A stretch of DNA of 64,000 bases from Thelephora terrestris (GCA_015956445.1 WIUZ02000021.1:620001-684000), one strand, 5' to 3'; counted from the first letter of the stretch, positions 26,320-36,981 are shown. Made by a program: numbers and translations. Notes: generated from the sequence alone by a model not told the origin.

Positions 26320-27807
26320 TGTGTCGCTCGCATATCCTTTCGTTTGGACTTCAGCAGTACCGCTGGGACTTGCGTTTGTTTCATCGTTGTTCGCGTATAT
26401 ACATATACTGGACACTGGTTAAAAATGGAGGGCTGCAAATCCCCCGACTCTCGTGCTTCTCGCAAAAGTTACAACCGAGCCTCGATTGAAACCTTTGGGC
26501 ATCACCAAAATGTACCGCAGCCATCCCTTCCCCAAAAACTCGCCGGGTTGGGCCAGGCTCTGGTCCTGGTCTGAAGAAGCCTTCTGTCCCCAAATTTCGC
26601 TGGGTACGGCCGCTTCAGTAGCAAGAGGTAAGTCGTGAGATATTTACCCACGCCGTGCAGTACCGCGGATTATGGACATGTCATCCCCCAATAGGGAGGA
26701 GATATGGAGGCCTCATGAGCGGAGGATGATCTGGAATGATCCCTCTGACTTGTTAAGAAAGGCATCCACTCATACCTACTGTGTTGGCATATGTCAAGAA
26801 TGGGCACCAGATGGCTGACTTCCCCCATCAGGAAAAACCTCTGAGGCTACGCGACACTAGGCGAAGCTAGGCGAAACTATGTGATCCCGGGTCCATAGCT
26901 ATAGCATAGCGGTCCTCCTAGCCCATCATTATTCGATAGCGAGCCGATAGCTATCCCATATAGCACTCGTAGCGTCTCTTAGACCCCACTAGCATGGTCG
27001 TAGGTAAACTTGCTCTCGTGATTGCCATCCAGATGAGTTTTAAAATTTAAAACCAGTATATTTGAGAGGGGGAACTCATGCAATGTACAAAGGAAATATA
27101 CGTATATAAAAGATAATATAGGGTGGGTGTAAACCCTGCATAAAAAGGTGATATGCTCCACCATATACGTGGCCAGACAAGTGTATGGTCGCAATCCAAC
27201 TATTAGATGTGGCACGCCGGTAGAGCTCAACATACATGTTGGACTCAAACGGGTCATCATCCTGCTGCAAAGTGGGATTGGGCCGATCGAGTGGCTCAGG
27301 GGTGATGTGTCGGCAGTTGCTGAAAGTGGGAATGAGCTCTCAGCTAGTTATCGACGGAAGGCCGGAACGGTTACCTCAGCCATAATCTGGCATGCCCCTG
27401 CCACCACAGAAGAGCATTTCAAGGTCGTTGTTATTCGCCAGGGTCAACGGGAGCATGGCGGCATCTCCAGAGGCAGGGTGGACTCGAATACTGCCACTGG
27501 GGGAGCAGGTATCACGTAAGGTGGAAGGATCCCATAGCATGGCGGAAACGTTGGCCTGGATGGACGCCATAAATACGTGAGCGTTGGAATTGAGACCAGC
27601 GGTCCCGACCATAAACCACCTGGCGGGGCGAGTGATGGGAAGAACTCGGCAGTTGATCCCTGCGGCACCTCCCTCAGTCAACACGTTGGCATTTTCAACG
27701 AGAGCCAACAACGTTGATGATACAAACGGCATGGGCCCTGTCGTAGCTCTGGTAGGTACGTCGTATTGAGCCAAGTCACCACTGGGGTTCAAGGGGTAAA
27801 ATGCTCA
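26320..27807. other. Boundary region between gene space and mobile-element block
   Basis: Sequence from 26.3 to 27.3 kb shows no gene; 26,860-26,990 has many short inverted ATAGCTAT-like pieces. From 27376 to 27792 (-) a 138-codon open frame contains RATTGPMPFVSSTLLALVEN and LANNNDLEMLFCGGRG; I do not recognise it. It lies directly downstream of the copia fragment on the same strand, so it may be element-derived, but no integrase or reverse transcriptase motif is visible in it. Confidence 0.4.
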
Positions 27808-28779
27808 TCAAACAGAACGGGACTTTGGGAATGGGTGGCATTTGATCTTTGCGAGCACACAGACTTCGCAAAAACCAACGTCCCAGTCGTTGACTGTGAT
27901 TCCTGCAAGGGTTCCCTTGTTGACAAGTTGGGCGATGGTGGAGGGTGAGACATGTGCGAGACAACGGTGTAGGTCCATGAGGGATACCGTGGTAAGGGAG
28001 TGATTGCCTGGGAGCAGGTTAATACCATTCTTCAGGGCTTTGGTGGAACAAACACTCCAAAGGTCATTGTTGGATGGGATTCTCCCGACGACGTTGCCGT
28101 TCAATTGGTCGATGAGGCGGAGTTCCCCGTCTTCGATGAGGGTGGAATAACCGGCTTTGTCGACTCGGTTCAGGGAGATGAGGGTGAACGCAATGTTTGG
28201 AGCGTAGAGTACGTCGTGTAGGGTAGCTGAGGTGAAGGTATCTCCATTAGGGATTTGCACCTGGACATTGCCCTTGCCAATCGCCTCGAAGATTTCATTG
28301 TTGGCAGCGCAGATTGGCTTGGGAGTGATGAACTCAAAGTCAGTGAAGGCGTCGATGTATGGCAACATGTGGCATGTTGCTCCGCTGTCGTAGACCTCGA
28401 GGTGTTCCATTGGGTCACCACTAGCGGCGATTCCCGCGATTCCAATCGATGTGGTGGAACTAAGAGCAAGGTTGACTTCAATGGGCTCGGCGGGTTGCGT
28501 GGCCTCCTGTGCGGCATTCGCACGCATCATCTGACACGTGTTACGTCCTCCTTGACCGTTTTGGTTCTGGGGACGATTTTGGCCTTGGTTTGAGTTCTGT
28601 GGGTTGCAAATGGGAAGCAGGTTAGACGCATGCTGCAGTCCTCCCTCGGATCGACAGTCCTTAAAGTCATGGGTATGGCGGTACTTGCACTTCTCGTTTG
28701 TACAGCGGTTGGGCTTCTTCTTGCCGCATTTCGAGGCTGAAGGTCCCTTCGGATTCGTGTAGAGTGCCACTGAGGTCAA
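27808..28779 (-). mobile_element. Ty1/copia fragment (nucleocapsid, protease, pre-integrase part)
   Basis: A fossil piece of a Ty1/copia polyprotein of about 323 codons. In order it shows a Cys/His cluster (CTNEKCKYRHTHDFKDC), the retropepsin active site (YDSGATCHM), and a GAG-pre-integrase region with LHRCLAHVSPSTI and CEVCVLAKIKCHPFPKS. The integrase core, reverse transcriptase and RNase H are not found next to it, so it is a truncated copy; the surviving frame itself is open. The repeat immediately upstream (28814-28981) begins with TG and may be the remains of its 5' LTR. Age cannot be estimated without the second LTR. Confidence 0.85.
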
Positions 28780-28813
28780 TGACCCTGGTGTGCCTCCATT
28801 CGTGATCTGCAGC

Positions 28814-28981
28814 TGTCGTGCTCGCGGGTGGTGTAGTTTTATGTTCTATACAGAAGATAACTAGACCCAGTTGGTTTGCTTAGAGACTAAGTGTATAGAA
28901 GCTAAGCAGGCTGGTTGAGTAGTCTATGAACGCGACTAACAACTCCACAGGGTGAGCAGGGTTCCTCTTTCCGGCTCTCGG
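28814..28981. repeat. Dispersed repeat R1, copy a (LTR-like end)
   Basis: About 168 bp starting TGTCGTGCTCG and ending TTTCCGGCTCTCGG. It recurs in direct orientation at 38745-38912 with only a few differences. Here it abuts the start of the copia frame, as a 5' LTR would. Confidence 0.8.
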
Positions 28982-29442
28982 TGTGATGATTTCGCCGTTT
29001 TACCCACTTTAATTCCCTTTATTTAACGCCTCATCACCACTAAGTCAGTTGGTGCCCTGCCCTAAACACGGCGGTAAACTGTTTATTATGCAATATGCCC
29101 TATGCTTAACGACTCAAAGTCCAATACGTGGAACGTGCTACTAGTCAAGATACCCCAGAAGACCCGAGGTATAATACGTGAACATGTACCGGCGGACCTT
29201 CATAAGAAGATCCCCCCTACCTGGCCCTCCGTTGCCCCTGGACGACTAGTAGATATTCAGGCTACCGACAACAAGGGATGTATTAATAAGCAACGCGCGC
29301 TGACCTCTCGCAGAAGTCAACCGACTTATTAATCTGACCCTTGGATTGGACTTATGAAAACCATTATGCTTTACGACTCATGGATCACACGCAATGAACA
29401 ATATAGAAGATTCATTGGAAGCCAATAGTACAAAAGAGTTAT
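28982..29442. other. Short gap downstream of coiled-coil gene
   Basis: No gene recognised. Contains one of the GTCGTAA motifs (as TTACGAC, near 29371) that are over-represented across 29-42 kb. Confidence 0.4.
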
Positions 29443-30706
29443 CTAATCAATATCTCTTCGGATCCTTTGTACTACTTCCAACGCCGACCTCACCAACTCC
29501 TCATTCACCCAGTTCTGCTCCCGGATCTCGTTCGGGTCTACGTCCGATAGGTCGTCGTAATCTGGAAGCTCTGTGTCAGAGTTCGGTTCGCTATCAGGAA
29601 CGAACTCGGCATACGGATCATACTCCAGAGCAGGCCATTGACGGCGACTACCCCAAGGAGTAGATACGAACCCAGGACGAGGAGTGTCCCTACGGACGAC
29701 TCCTATGTTCTGGTAGAACTCGTCGCTCCCGATCTCGATAACCTCATCATCAACGGGAACCAACCTGTTCTCGTGACGAACCAACAGACGAGCAGGCGGC
29801 GACTCAGCCCGGTTAGGGATGATCGGCGACCCGGCCCGATGCAGAACCTCATCCCCTTCCTCTTCTTCGACTTGGACCTCCGGCTCGTTACACCTCCTCT
29901 GGAGATCCCGGACTTCTCCGGTCAACTCGGAGACACGACGAGTAAGGCGAACCTAAAGGAATAGGGTTAGAAGATATCAAAAAACCTTCAACCCCTACCC
30001 CTTACCTTATCGTCCTCCAACTCTCCGGTCTTAGTGACCAGAGCCCGGACCAAGTCCTTAAGAGTGGTCACTTCTCCCTAAAGGAAATGTTGGGTTAGAA
30101 AAGTCAATTATCTCCCGACCCCACATTTACCTTCAGCAAATCAATATCAGCCCCCTGTCGAACAACGCTATCCTCTTGTCCATGAATAACCCCCTGCATA
30201 TCCTCTTTCCAATTCTCCAAGGCTTCTATCTCTTCGCGACGACCATCGACTCGCTCATTAACATGAGCTATCTCGTCCATCAACATAGACCCAACGTTAC
30301 CCGTATGGATAACGCTAGCCTCCAACACGGAGTTGAAGGTCTCGTTGGTCTCGGTGACGAACTCGACACCCCTATTGAGGAGTTCGGTCGCATAAGGGTT
30401 TGTCTCGATACGCGCCAACTTGCGCCGAGACACCCTACGAGAAGCCTGGATAAAATCCCTGAAACCTAAAAGGAGTTAGCTTGGTTTCCTAGATCGGAAT
30501 TCGCAAGCAGGGCCCCCACCTAAATCAGAGAACCCCTCATTAGGGTCGGCGGTGGCGGTCCGGTCCATGACAGCTCCCAAAGTAGGATAAGGGCGGGACG
30601 GATCACGGCGGGCATGGGAGAAGCGGTCGATATTGTAATTGTTCTCCTGAACAGGAGAGTAGGAAGAAGAGCGACGAGTGGGATTGCGAGTAGAGGCACG
30701 AGGCAT
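29443..30706 (-). CDS. Unrecognised four-exon coiled-coil protein (accessory gene 1)
   Basis: Four exons fit exactly with GT-AG introns: 30706-30520, 30465-30131, 30077-30006, 29952-29443, giving 1104 nt (367 aa). Residues 1-62 are basic and low complexity (MPRASTRNPTRRSSSYSP). Residues 63-200 are rich in charged heptads (RVDGRREEIEALENWKEDMQ; LKDLVRALVTKTGELEDDK; RLTRRVSELTGEVRDLQRR), a long coiled coil. The tail is acidic and Pro-rich (DDEVIEIGSDEFYQ; PDSEPNSDTELPDYDDLSDV). A TATA box (TATATAAC, 30772-30765) lies 60 bp before the ATG. The exon layout resembles that of the gene at 35378-36981. I know no family for it. Intact introns and frame argue against decay. It lies among LTR-like repeats without reverse transcriptase; host gene or passenger of a non-autonomous element are both possible. 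Confidence 0.7.
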
Positions 30707-31400
30707 GTTGACTATGTGTAACAAAGGTGGGTTTGTTGGAAGACCAGTCATCCAACCCCCTTTGGTTATATACCAAATGCCACGCCCCTTCCACGACTCA
30801 GGAGTTGAGTCATCATTTCTATTGTTTACTGCGCATGACCCACATGACATCATATGCCCCTATTTCTTAGTCATATGCTCCCCTTTTGCCATTGGCTGTT
30901 AGTCAGCCATACCCACATTCCTTCCGAACATTCTCAGGATACGTCATGCTTTGTAATTGCTCTGTAATGCTCTCAAATTGCTATTGGCCGCCACACTTCC
31001 GTTTATCAGCTGATAATTTGTAGCATTAGTCACCACGTAACGCACAGACCATGCAGTGCTGCGCACGGACCATGTTTGTCTGTGTTTGTATCTTTAGGGT
31101 AGTTACATGTCACTGTCACGTCACAAATCTAAGTAGTATATATACTCAGAGTAGTTTAGCCTGTACTCCTTAGATTTGTTATCATCAGACTCTCCGTGAC
31201 CTCTACTGCTGTGTGCTTAGAGCAAGAGTGCCTGAAGACCCTTGTCTCCTTCTTTCTCCTCTTCTCCAATCTAGTCTGTGAAGAGACTTCCGATATCCCT
31301 GGGTTTGCAACAGGGTTATAACTGTGTGTTTGACCCCTGCGTGTGATAGGTTTGGATAGCAAGAGTGCTATTGGACTGTAGAGGTCGCGTCGGCCTGACA
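30707..31400. other. Promoter-like region with TATA boxes, no gene seen
   Basis: The left edge is the promoter of the leftward coiled-coil gene. A perfect palindrome TTATCAGCTGATAA is at 31003-31016, and a rightward TATATATA box at 31137-31144 is followed by a pyrimidine-rich leader, the layout of an LTR U3-R region. No reading frame with a recognisable product follows on the + strand. Confidence 0.5.
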
Positions 31401-31508
31401 CTCGGACCTGATGAGTTCGCTGAGGGATCTACTCTGTGAGTGTGTCCTTCAGTATTATTCCAAGGGAATCAGACGTACTATGTCACTCAGTTGTTCCTGT
31501 TCCTTGAT
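31401..31508. repeat. Dispersed repeat R2, copy a
   Basis: About 108 bp from CTCGGACCTGATGAG to TGTTCCTTGAT. A nearly identical direct copy is at 38908-39015, directly after repeat R1 there. Here it is joined to R3 instead. Confidence 0.8.
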
Positions 31509-31598
31509 GTCAGGGCCACTCTACCCCAACAACTACCAGTGCACTGAGCTGACTCTGCAGAGTACCCACTAGTCCAACTAGCTGTGAGAGAACGATCA
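31508..31598. repeat. Dispersed repeat R3, copy a (inverted partner at 38.3 kb)
   Basis: About 91 bp starting TGTCAGGGCCACTCTACCCC and ending GAGAGAACGATCA. Its reverse complement, somewhat diverged, lies at 38267-38358. The TGTCA start and opposite orientation fit LTR ends of two insertions. Confidence 0.75.
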
Positions 31599-31935
31599 TG
31601 TCAGGGTTGAAGGCCTGCTTACTGTCTGGGGGACGTGTCACGAATGCGTGACATAGTAAGGAAGATCACACAGATAATTCAAGACATTGGTCTTATTCGC
31701 AGTCGCAGTAGTAATGATACAAAAGGAGACAAGAAAGAAGCTAAACGAGGAGGAAAAGATCTATCTTACAAACGCAGTCCTGATCTACGGACAACAATGA
31801 GCGAAGTGGAAGGGATTGTATATCGACTGAGGACAGTAAGTGTAATCTCGAGATATCGGATCCACCCAGCAGTCTCAACACCCTAGAACATCGTGCTCCA
31901 AACCATCAAACATGTCCTTCCTCACTGAATCTAAC

Positions 31936-32602
31936 CCTTCATGGACTAGATCGAATCCATACTTTTCCTGAAGACTCGCTACCTCCAACTTCAGCCGCAT
32001 TTGAACCTGGTGACTCTTGCTTGACGGGCAACACCACTGTCCAGAACGAGTCATCGGACTCTTGCACTCTTTCTTTGAGGTCCTCGCCACCATCTGAGGA
32101 ACTGGAGCAGGACTCCAGGGAGGGGATTGAGGAAGAGGGACTCCTTGATCCTGGTGGTGTCGGAGGGACAACGGGGGAGTGAGGAACGGGGTCAGTACAA
32201 TATGCCCCTCGGCACTGGTGCCCGAAATAGCGGAAGAGAGATTCCTGGAATGGTTTCCAATGTTCCAAGGCAAAGTGAGTGAAGTCTAAGACTGTTCACA
32301 ACAACATACATCACATCCATCTGACCCTCCAACTTCCTGATACGATCTTCCCTCTCTTGCTCCATTGCGTCCCTCAAAGGGGAAACACCAGGAGCCCATC
32401 GTTGAGTCCGGTTAGGGTCTTCATAACCGGCCTGTTCCCAAAACTGAGAGGGAGCGTTGTGGGCCGTCAAGAAATCTACGGCGACCTTGTTGTCCTGAGC
32501 GATGTTGGTAGGAGTGTCATACAGATGCTGTTCAACATCATAGGGGGTGTCATCCTTGTAGGAGACAGAGACAAAGGGGGTGGCAGTGGCGTTAAGAGAC
32601 AT
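31936..32602 (-). pseudogene. Unrecognised duplicated gene, left copy (broken)
   Basis: Starts MSLNATATPFVSV at 32602 and parallels the intact right copy: YDVEQHLYDTPTNIAQDN, AVDFLTAHNAPSQFWEQAGY, a coiled coil (RIRKLEGQMDVMYVVVNSL), then LFRYFGHQCRGAYC and an acidic Ser/Pro tail. It looks broken, with about one interruption. It shares its TATA-like box position and leader with the right copy. Because it sits in a repeat-bounded block it may belong to an old element, and it is treated as a fossil. Confidence 0.65.
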
Positions 32603-32975
32603 AGTAGCAAAAGGTTGTTTATGAGAGGAGGAAGTTGTTGTGAGTTGGTGGGAGTGGAAAAGAGATGATGAGGGAAAAGACGAAGGCAAGCCACAGCCTA
32701 AATATGTCACGAACGCGTGACATAGTAGCCAAAATCGCACAGGTAATCCAAGACATTGGTCTTATTCGCAGTAATAATAGTACACGAGTGGTTAAAAAGA
32801 ACTACAAATTCAGACAAGAACAAACAGGTCGACATCGCAGGAACAGTTCTGGGGAAGAGGGCAACGATGAGCGAAGTGGTGAGGGTTATAAACGCTCTCA
32901 GGACAGTAGGACCACTCTCGCGTCACCGGATCCTGCCAACATTCTCTACACCCCAACACATCATGAGAGAGACTC

Positions 32976-33713
32976 TCATACATCTCTCGTCGCACGTCCA
33001 GCAAGGCCCCGCTCACTAAGGAGAACCCATAGCGGTCTTGGAGACCCGCCACTTCCACCTTCAACTTCATCTTCACCTGCCGTGACTTGTCGGAGGGACG
33101 ACAGCGTTGACCAGAACGAGTCATCGGACTCTTGCGGGTCTTCTTCTTCTGGGACCTCTCCACCATCTGGTGAACTGGGGCAGGACTCCAGGGAGGGGAT
33201 GGAGGGAGAGGAACACCCTGATCCTGGCGGTGGCGAAGGGACGACTGGGGACTTGCAAGGGGGGTCGGTGCAATAGGCCCCGTGGCATTGGTGTCCGAAA
33301 TATCGGAAGAGAGATGCCTGGAAAGGTCCCCAATGTTCCAAAGCAAAGTGAGAGAAGTCATCATTCAAACTGTTCATGATGACGTACATGCGGTCCACGC
33401 GCTTCTCCAACTTCGCGATCCTATCCTCCCTCTCCCTCTCCATGACGTCCAATAAGCGAGAGGCCGCAGGGTGTTGAGCCTGCATCCGAGGCGAGGGAAG
33501 CCTGGGGTCTTCGTACCCAGCCTGTTCCCAGAACTCGGCAGGGGCGTTATGAGCGGTAAGGAAATTGATGGCAACCTGGTTGTCATGGGCGATGTTGGCG
33601 GCAGAGTCGTACAGGTGTTGCTCCACGTTGTAAGGAGCATCCGTCTCGAAGGACGGGGTGAAGGGGGTGGCGACGGCATTGAGCACGGCATTGTTGGCAG
33701 TGAAAGAAGACAT
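32976..33713 (-). CDS. Unrecognised duplicated gene, right copy (intact 245 aa)
   Basis: A single open frame of 245 codons starting MSSFTANNAVLNAV at 33713. Visible parts: an N-terminal module (YNVEQHLYDSAANIAHDNQ; FLTAHNAPAEFWEQAGYEDP), a short coiled coil (REREDRIAKLEKRVDRMYVI), a conserved FRYFGHQCHGAYCTD with two Cys, and a Pro/Ser/Asp/Glu-rich tail. A TATTTAAG box (33810-33803) lies about 95 bp upstream of the ATG. The N-terminal module and the FRYFGHQC block are the best conserved between the two copies, which suggests protein-level constraint. No family is recognised. It could be host-derived or a passenger of a non-autonomous element. Confidence 0.6.
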   Translation of the reverse strand: MSSFTANNAVLNAVATPFTPSFETDAPYNVEQHLYDSAANIAHDNQVAINFLTAHNAPAEFWEQAGYEDPRLPSPRMQAQHPAASRLLDVMEREREDRIAKLEKRVDRMYVIMNSLNDDFSHFALEHWGPFQASLFRYFGHQCHGAYCTDPPCKSPVVPSPPPGSGCSSPSIPSLESCPSSPDGGEVPEEEDPQESDDSFWSTLSSLRQVTAGEDEVEGGSGGSPRPLWVLLSERGLAGRATRDV

Positions 33714-33884
33714 AGTAGTAAGGGGATCGTTGAAAAGTAGTACTGGTGTTTGGTGGGAGTGGAAAAGAGACGATGAGGGGAAACGATCATTAATCCCCCT
33801 GACTTAAATACATCCTGACTCAAAGGAAACCGAAAAGGGAAAACAAAAACTCACTATCCATTAAACGTCCCCATTAGGGTAAAC

Positions 33885-34233
33885 GAACCCTCAGCCCCAA
33901 TCACGATCAAACCAGAGAAATCCCCATCGATTACGGGAAATCCCCATCCGCCTTCTACTGCTACCTGAAACGAGAGAAGTCCCCACCGATCATGGGAAAT
34001 CCCCATCAGTCTTCTACTACCCCCGTCGATCATGAGAAATCCCCATTGTGCTTCTAATAAACTCCTTACGACTATTCCCCTATTTCATTTCGTCATTTGT
34101 CGTTCTAGAGTCCCACTTCTCTGACTCATTCCCCCTGCCCTAAACTACGCACAGACCATGTTGACTCCTGTTTGACTCGTTGTAGAATAATGACTCCTGT
34201 AGAGGATTGGGTATATAAGGAAGAGCGTTCGCT
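33885..34233 (+). repeat. Dispersed repeat R4, copy a: LTR-like promoter with GAAATCCCCAT motifs
   Basis: About 350 bp rich in GAAATCCCCAT repeats, ending with GTATATAAGGAAGAGCGTTC (TATA at 34212-34218). The same sequence occurs directly at about 38393-38744. Upstream repeats followed by TATA and a pyrimidine-rich leader are the layout of an LTR U3 region; here it drives the 207-aa gene at 34362. Confidence 0.75.
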
Positions 34234-34361
34234 CCTTTCTTTCCCCATTCTCAATCTCTTCTGTACTCCTCTACCCACAACCTGAATAAAAGTAAGCTGA
34301 GGAATTCTCCTCACACATTACCTTCTCTGACTCCTTTCAGCAGGAATCCTCCTGCCAGTGT

Positions 34362-34985
34362 ATGTTCAGTGCCCCAAACCCCTTTCCCTCTACCAGTCCC
34401 GTCCAGCGACCCGTCATCCCTGACGCCAGAAGATCTATCTGGGAGTATAAGCTCATCAGAAGTCTTCAAGTAAACCGAACCGCCGGTTTACTTACCCATT
34501 TTCCCTACTACCGACCCTTTGCAGCTCTTGACGCCGGAGTCACTACCCCTCCGTTTCTACTAGGAGCAGATCATCAATTCCTCTGGAATTCAGATCTTAC
34601 TGAGAGCGTCCTTGCGACTGTCTACTTCAGTATCAGCCCAGCCTTTTACTTCCCTTCTCCACGTGTTCATCTCACGACTAACATCCACACCCACTCCCCT
34701 GCTATTATCGTTCTTTGGTGGGAAATCCCAACTGAATTACCTTACTCTGTCATAGAATACCTCGTCAACTTCGAACGACTTAGTGATCAAGACTTCGAAC
34801 CGTTCGTACAGCAACTCAATCAGTTCTGCCAAGACTACCACTCGCCCGTTCATCCGTATCAAACCGAATCACCCCTCTCTCTTGATATTCCTCCTCCCCT
34901 CGTCTCCACGCCCGGAACCCCCTTCAAAACCAGACCCGACACCCCTCACCCCACTGCTAATCCTCTAGCGCCCCACAAACAGTAA
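34362..34985 (+). CDS. Unrecognised 207-aa protein behind an LTR-like promoter
   Basis: Single open frame starting MFSAPNPFPSTSPVQRP and ending NPLAPHKQ. The middle has a globular appearance (RSIWEYKLIRSLQVNRTAG; ADHQFLWNSDLTESVLATVY; SPAIIVLWWEIPTELPYSV; LVNFERLSDQDFEPFVQQL), and both ends are Pro/Ser-rich. A TATA box lies 144 bp upstream, and a 49-nt GT-AG intron (34292-34340) fits within the 5' leader. No family recognised. It points toward the leftward coiled-coil gene at 35378-36981. Confidence 0.55.
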   Translation: MFSAPNPFPSTSPVQRPVIPDARRSIWEYKLIRSLQVNRTAGLLTHFPYYRPFAALDAGVTTPPFLLGADHQFLWNSDLTESVLATVYFSISPAFYFPSPRVHLTTNIHTHSPAIIVLWWEIPTELPYSVIEYLVNFERLSDQDFEPFVQQLNQFCQDYHSPVHPYQTESPLSLDIPPPLVSTPGTPFKTRPDTPHPTANPLAPHKQ

Positions 34986-35377
34986 GCAGGCCTACAACCC
35001 TGACAAAATACATCCAGATCAATGAACAACCCAAACGGGTAAAGACAATGCGCCATTGTGTCAGGAACATGGTATTTTTAAACTTTTTATAACACACCCT
35101 TTCTTCGAACTCTTCTTACCAATTCTTATGTTTCGAATGCTTCATACTCCTTATCCTTCACACCAATCATTCGAAACACACACACGCGCGTACTATTCCC
35201 AGCGAATCCACAACGAGCTATACAAGTGCTATCCAATCCCATCAAAAATCAACGCTATCTACGGCAGGCCTCATGGTCATCACCCTTCCATCCCGGAGAT
35301 CGAAGTGCTGGCCCCTCCTTGCAAGGACCTCCCCAAACATGGCGTCACCATCTTCGGCACTCAGCTGAACGACCAGT

Positions 35378-36981
35378 TCAAGCCGATAGGAAGAGATACC
35401 TTCGAGCGGACCGATCAGCCTCCCAGATGTCACCGAACTGCTGAACACCTGGTCCCACATCTCCATCACCGGGTGACTGCTCGACAGTACTGTCGACGTA
35501 GTCGGCAAGCGACCCTCCGTCTCCCTCATCGGACCCCTGGGCGGAATCCTGTCTTGCGAGTCGTAGCTGGTGGCGAAGCTGGATCTCCGACTCGACCTGT
35601 CGGTAGGGACGGTTGACTCGATAGCGGAACTCTCGTCCCCCACCTCGACCAGACTGGTCACCATCCGACTCGACTGGACGAGGATAGGGATTAGCCGATG
35701 GAGCCATGCGATGAGCAGGACGGCGTCGAGAGCGTTTGCATCGTTGCCCCTTTGTCACCGGACGTACCTCGGCGACCCTCGGAGCATCTTCGGCTCGGTC
35801 AACCTCCATGACCTCATCCTCGATCTTCACCAACTGATGGATTGGCTGCAAGACGCAGCGCCCACAGTTCTCCTTGTCGGAAGCGGCCAAAGTGGAAGCC
35901 GGAGCTGGAGTCGGAACGGGAACCGCGTTCTCGATCGGAGGCATCGCGTAGGACGACGGGTTAGGCGATGGCAGTACCACCTCGTCGGCGTACTCCAGCT
36001 CGAACGGAACATCGGCGGTCCCCTGACCAACCAATTTGGGACCCTCCTTGCAGTTGCAGGTTTTGTCCTGCAAGGACTCGACCTGCGCTGTCAACACAGC
36101 CACCACGTTCTCGAGTTCTTTGGTCTAGGAAATGTCAGCTTCCATCATTCTAAGCAATGATGAAAGCAGCATTACCTTTTCATCCCTTCTGGCCAATGCC
36201 CCCTTAATGTTGTTGTCCCGAACCTTCAACCCGGCGATCAACTCTTGATGGTTGGCGACCATTGCCTCCAACGCCTCGTTCGTCCCTTGTTGGAAGGCTG
36301 CCAAGGTCTCCTTCATTTGAAGACCCTCTGTCGACAAACGAAGGACGTCTGCCTTCGCCTCCTTCACCTCACGCTCCAAACGTTCCACCTAGGCAGTTTG
36401 ATTAGTCGAGAGTCATACTCGAATATTCAAACGGAGAACCTACCTTGCTCTCCCCCTCCCGAACGAGCGACCACAACAACGACGTGGCGGCAGTAGCATG
36501 GCGTACGGCCCGAGGAACGGTCGCTCCGTGCTCCAATAGGTCCTGATCGTAGATTCCCCTTTGCAGGGTGTACCAGAGCTCCTTCTTGATCGGATGCTCC
36601 AACTCCCCGAACCTACCCCTCATTCGGAAGGCCACCTTCTCGGCGATGATCGTACGGACCCAGAGCTCGTCGTCCCAGGTCAACCCCACCAAATGAGGCA
36701 TCGTCTCCCTGAGACGTTCGGCGTCCACTTCCGTGACGACCTCCAAGATCTAGAAGCCGTTAGCTGGACATCAACGCCCAAAAGAACGTTCCTCTACCTA
36801 GAGGAAGGCGTTAGTGCTAGTCAACAAAAGCTCTAGCTCTCCCCCATACCTGGTCATCCGTGGTATAAGGAGTCCCAGCCGCACAGGCATAGGTCTTGCG
36901 AGCGGCGGCCCGACGGTCGATGCGAGAGATGGTTGAGATACCATTGGCGACTTTGTAGGTATGGTTGTTGGGGAAGGACAT
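35378..36981 (-). CDS. Unrecognised four-exon coiled-coil protein (accessory gene 2)
   Basis: Four exons fit exactly: 36981-36850, 36749-36444, 36388-36176, 36124-35378, summing to 1398 nt (465 aa). The N-terminus (MSFPNNHTYKVANGISTISR) is followed by a helical domain (LTWDDELWVRTIIAEKVAFR; IKKELWYTLQRGIYDQDLLE). Next is a coiled coil that continues across two introns (VERLEREVKEAKADVLRL; TKELENVVAVLTAQVESLQ). A CNCKEG cysteine pair, an acidic stretch (KIEDEVMEVDRAED) and a basic Arg-rich block (KGQRCKRSRRRPAHR) precede an acidic end. A CTATAAG box (37055-37049) lies about 70 bp upstream. The layout (exon number, coiled coil split by introns, acidic last exon) parallels the gene at 29443-30706, although sequence similarity is weak by eye. 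No function can be assigned. Confidence 0.65.

Larger units (their letters stand above)
31636..33830. repeat. Tandem duplication of a 1,069-bp unit
   Basis: Each unit begins with a perfect 7-bp-stem hairpin (TGTCACGAATGCGTGACA at 31636-31653; TGTCACGAACGCGTGACA at 32705-32722), followed by AAGACATTGGTCTTATTCGC and then the 3' end of a leftward gene. The unit length from hairpin to hairpin is 1,069 bp. Each unit carries one copy of the gene described at 31936-32602 and 32976-33713. Confidence 0.8.

Noticed and set aside
26860-26990. Possible MITE from clustered ATAGCTAT-like inverted repeats
   Set aside because: No clear terminal inverted repeat pair or target duplication could be drawn.
35056-35616. 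A 186-codon rightward frame
   Set aside because: Its second half is the complement of the last exon of the leftward coiled-coil gene, and the first half shows no motif or promoter.
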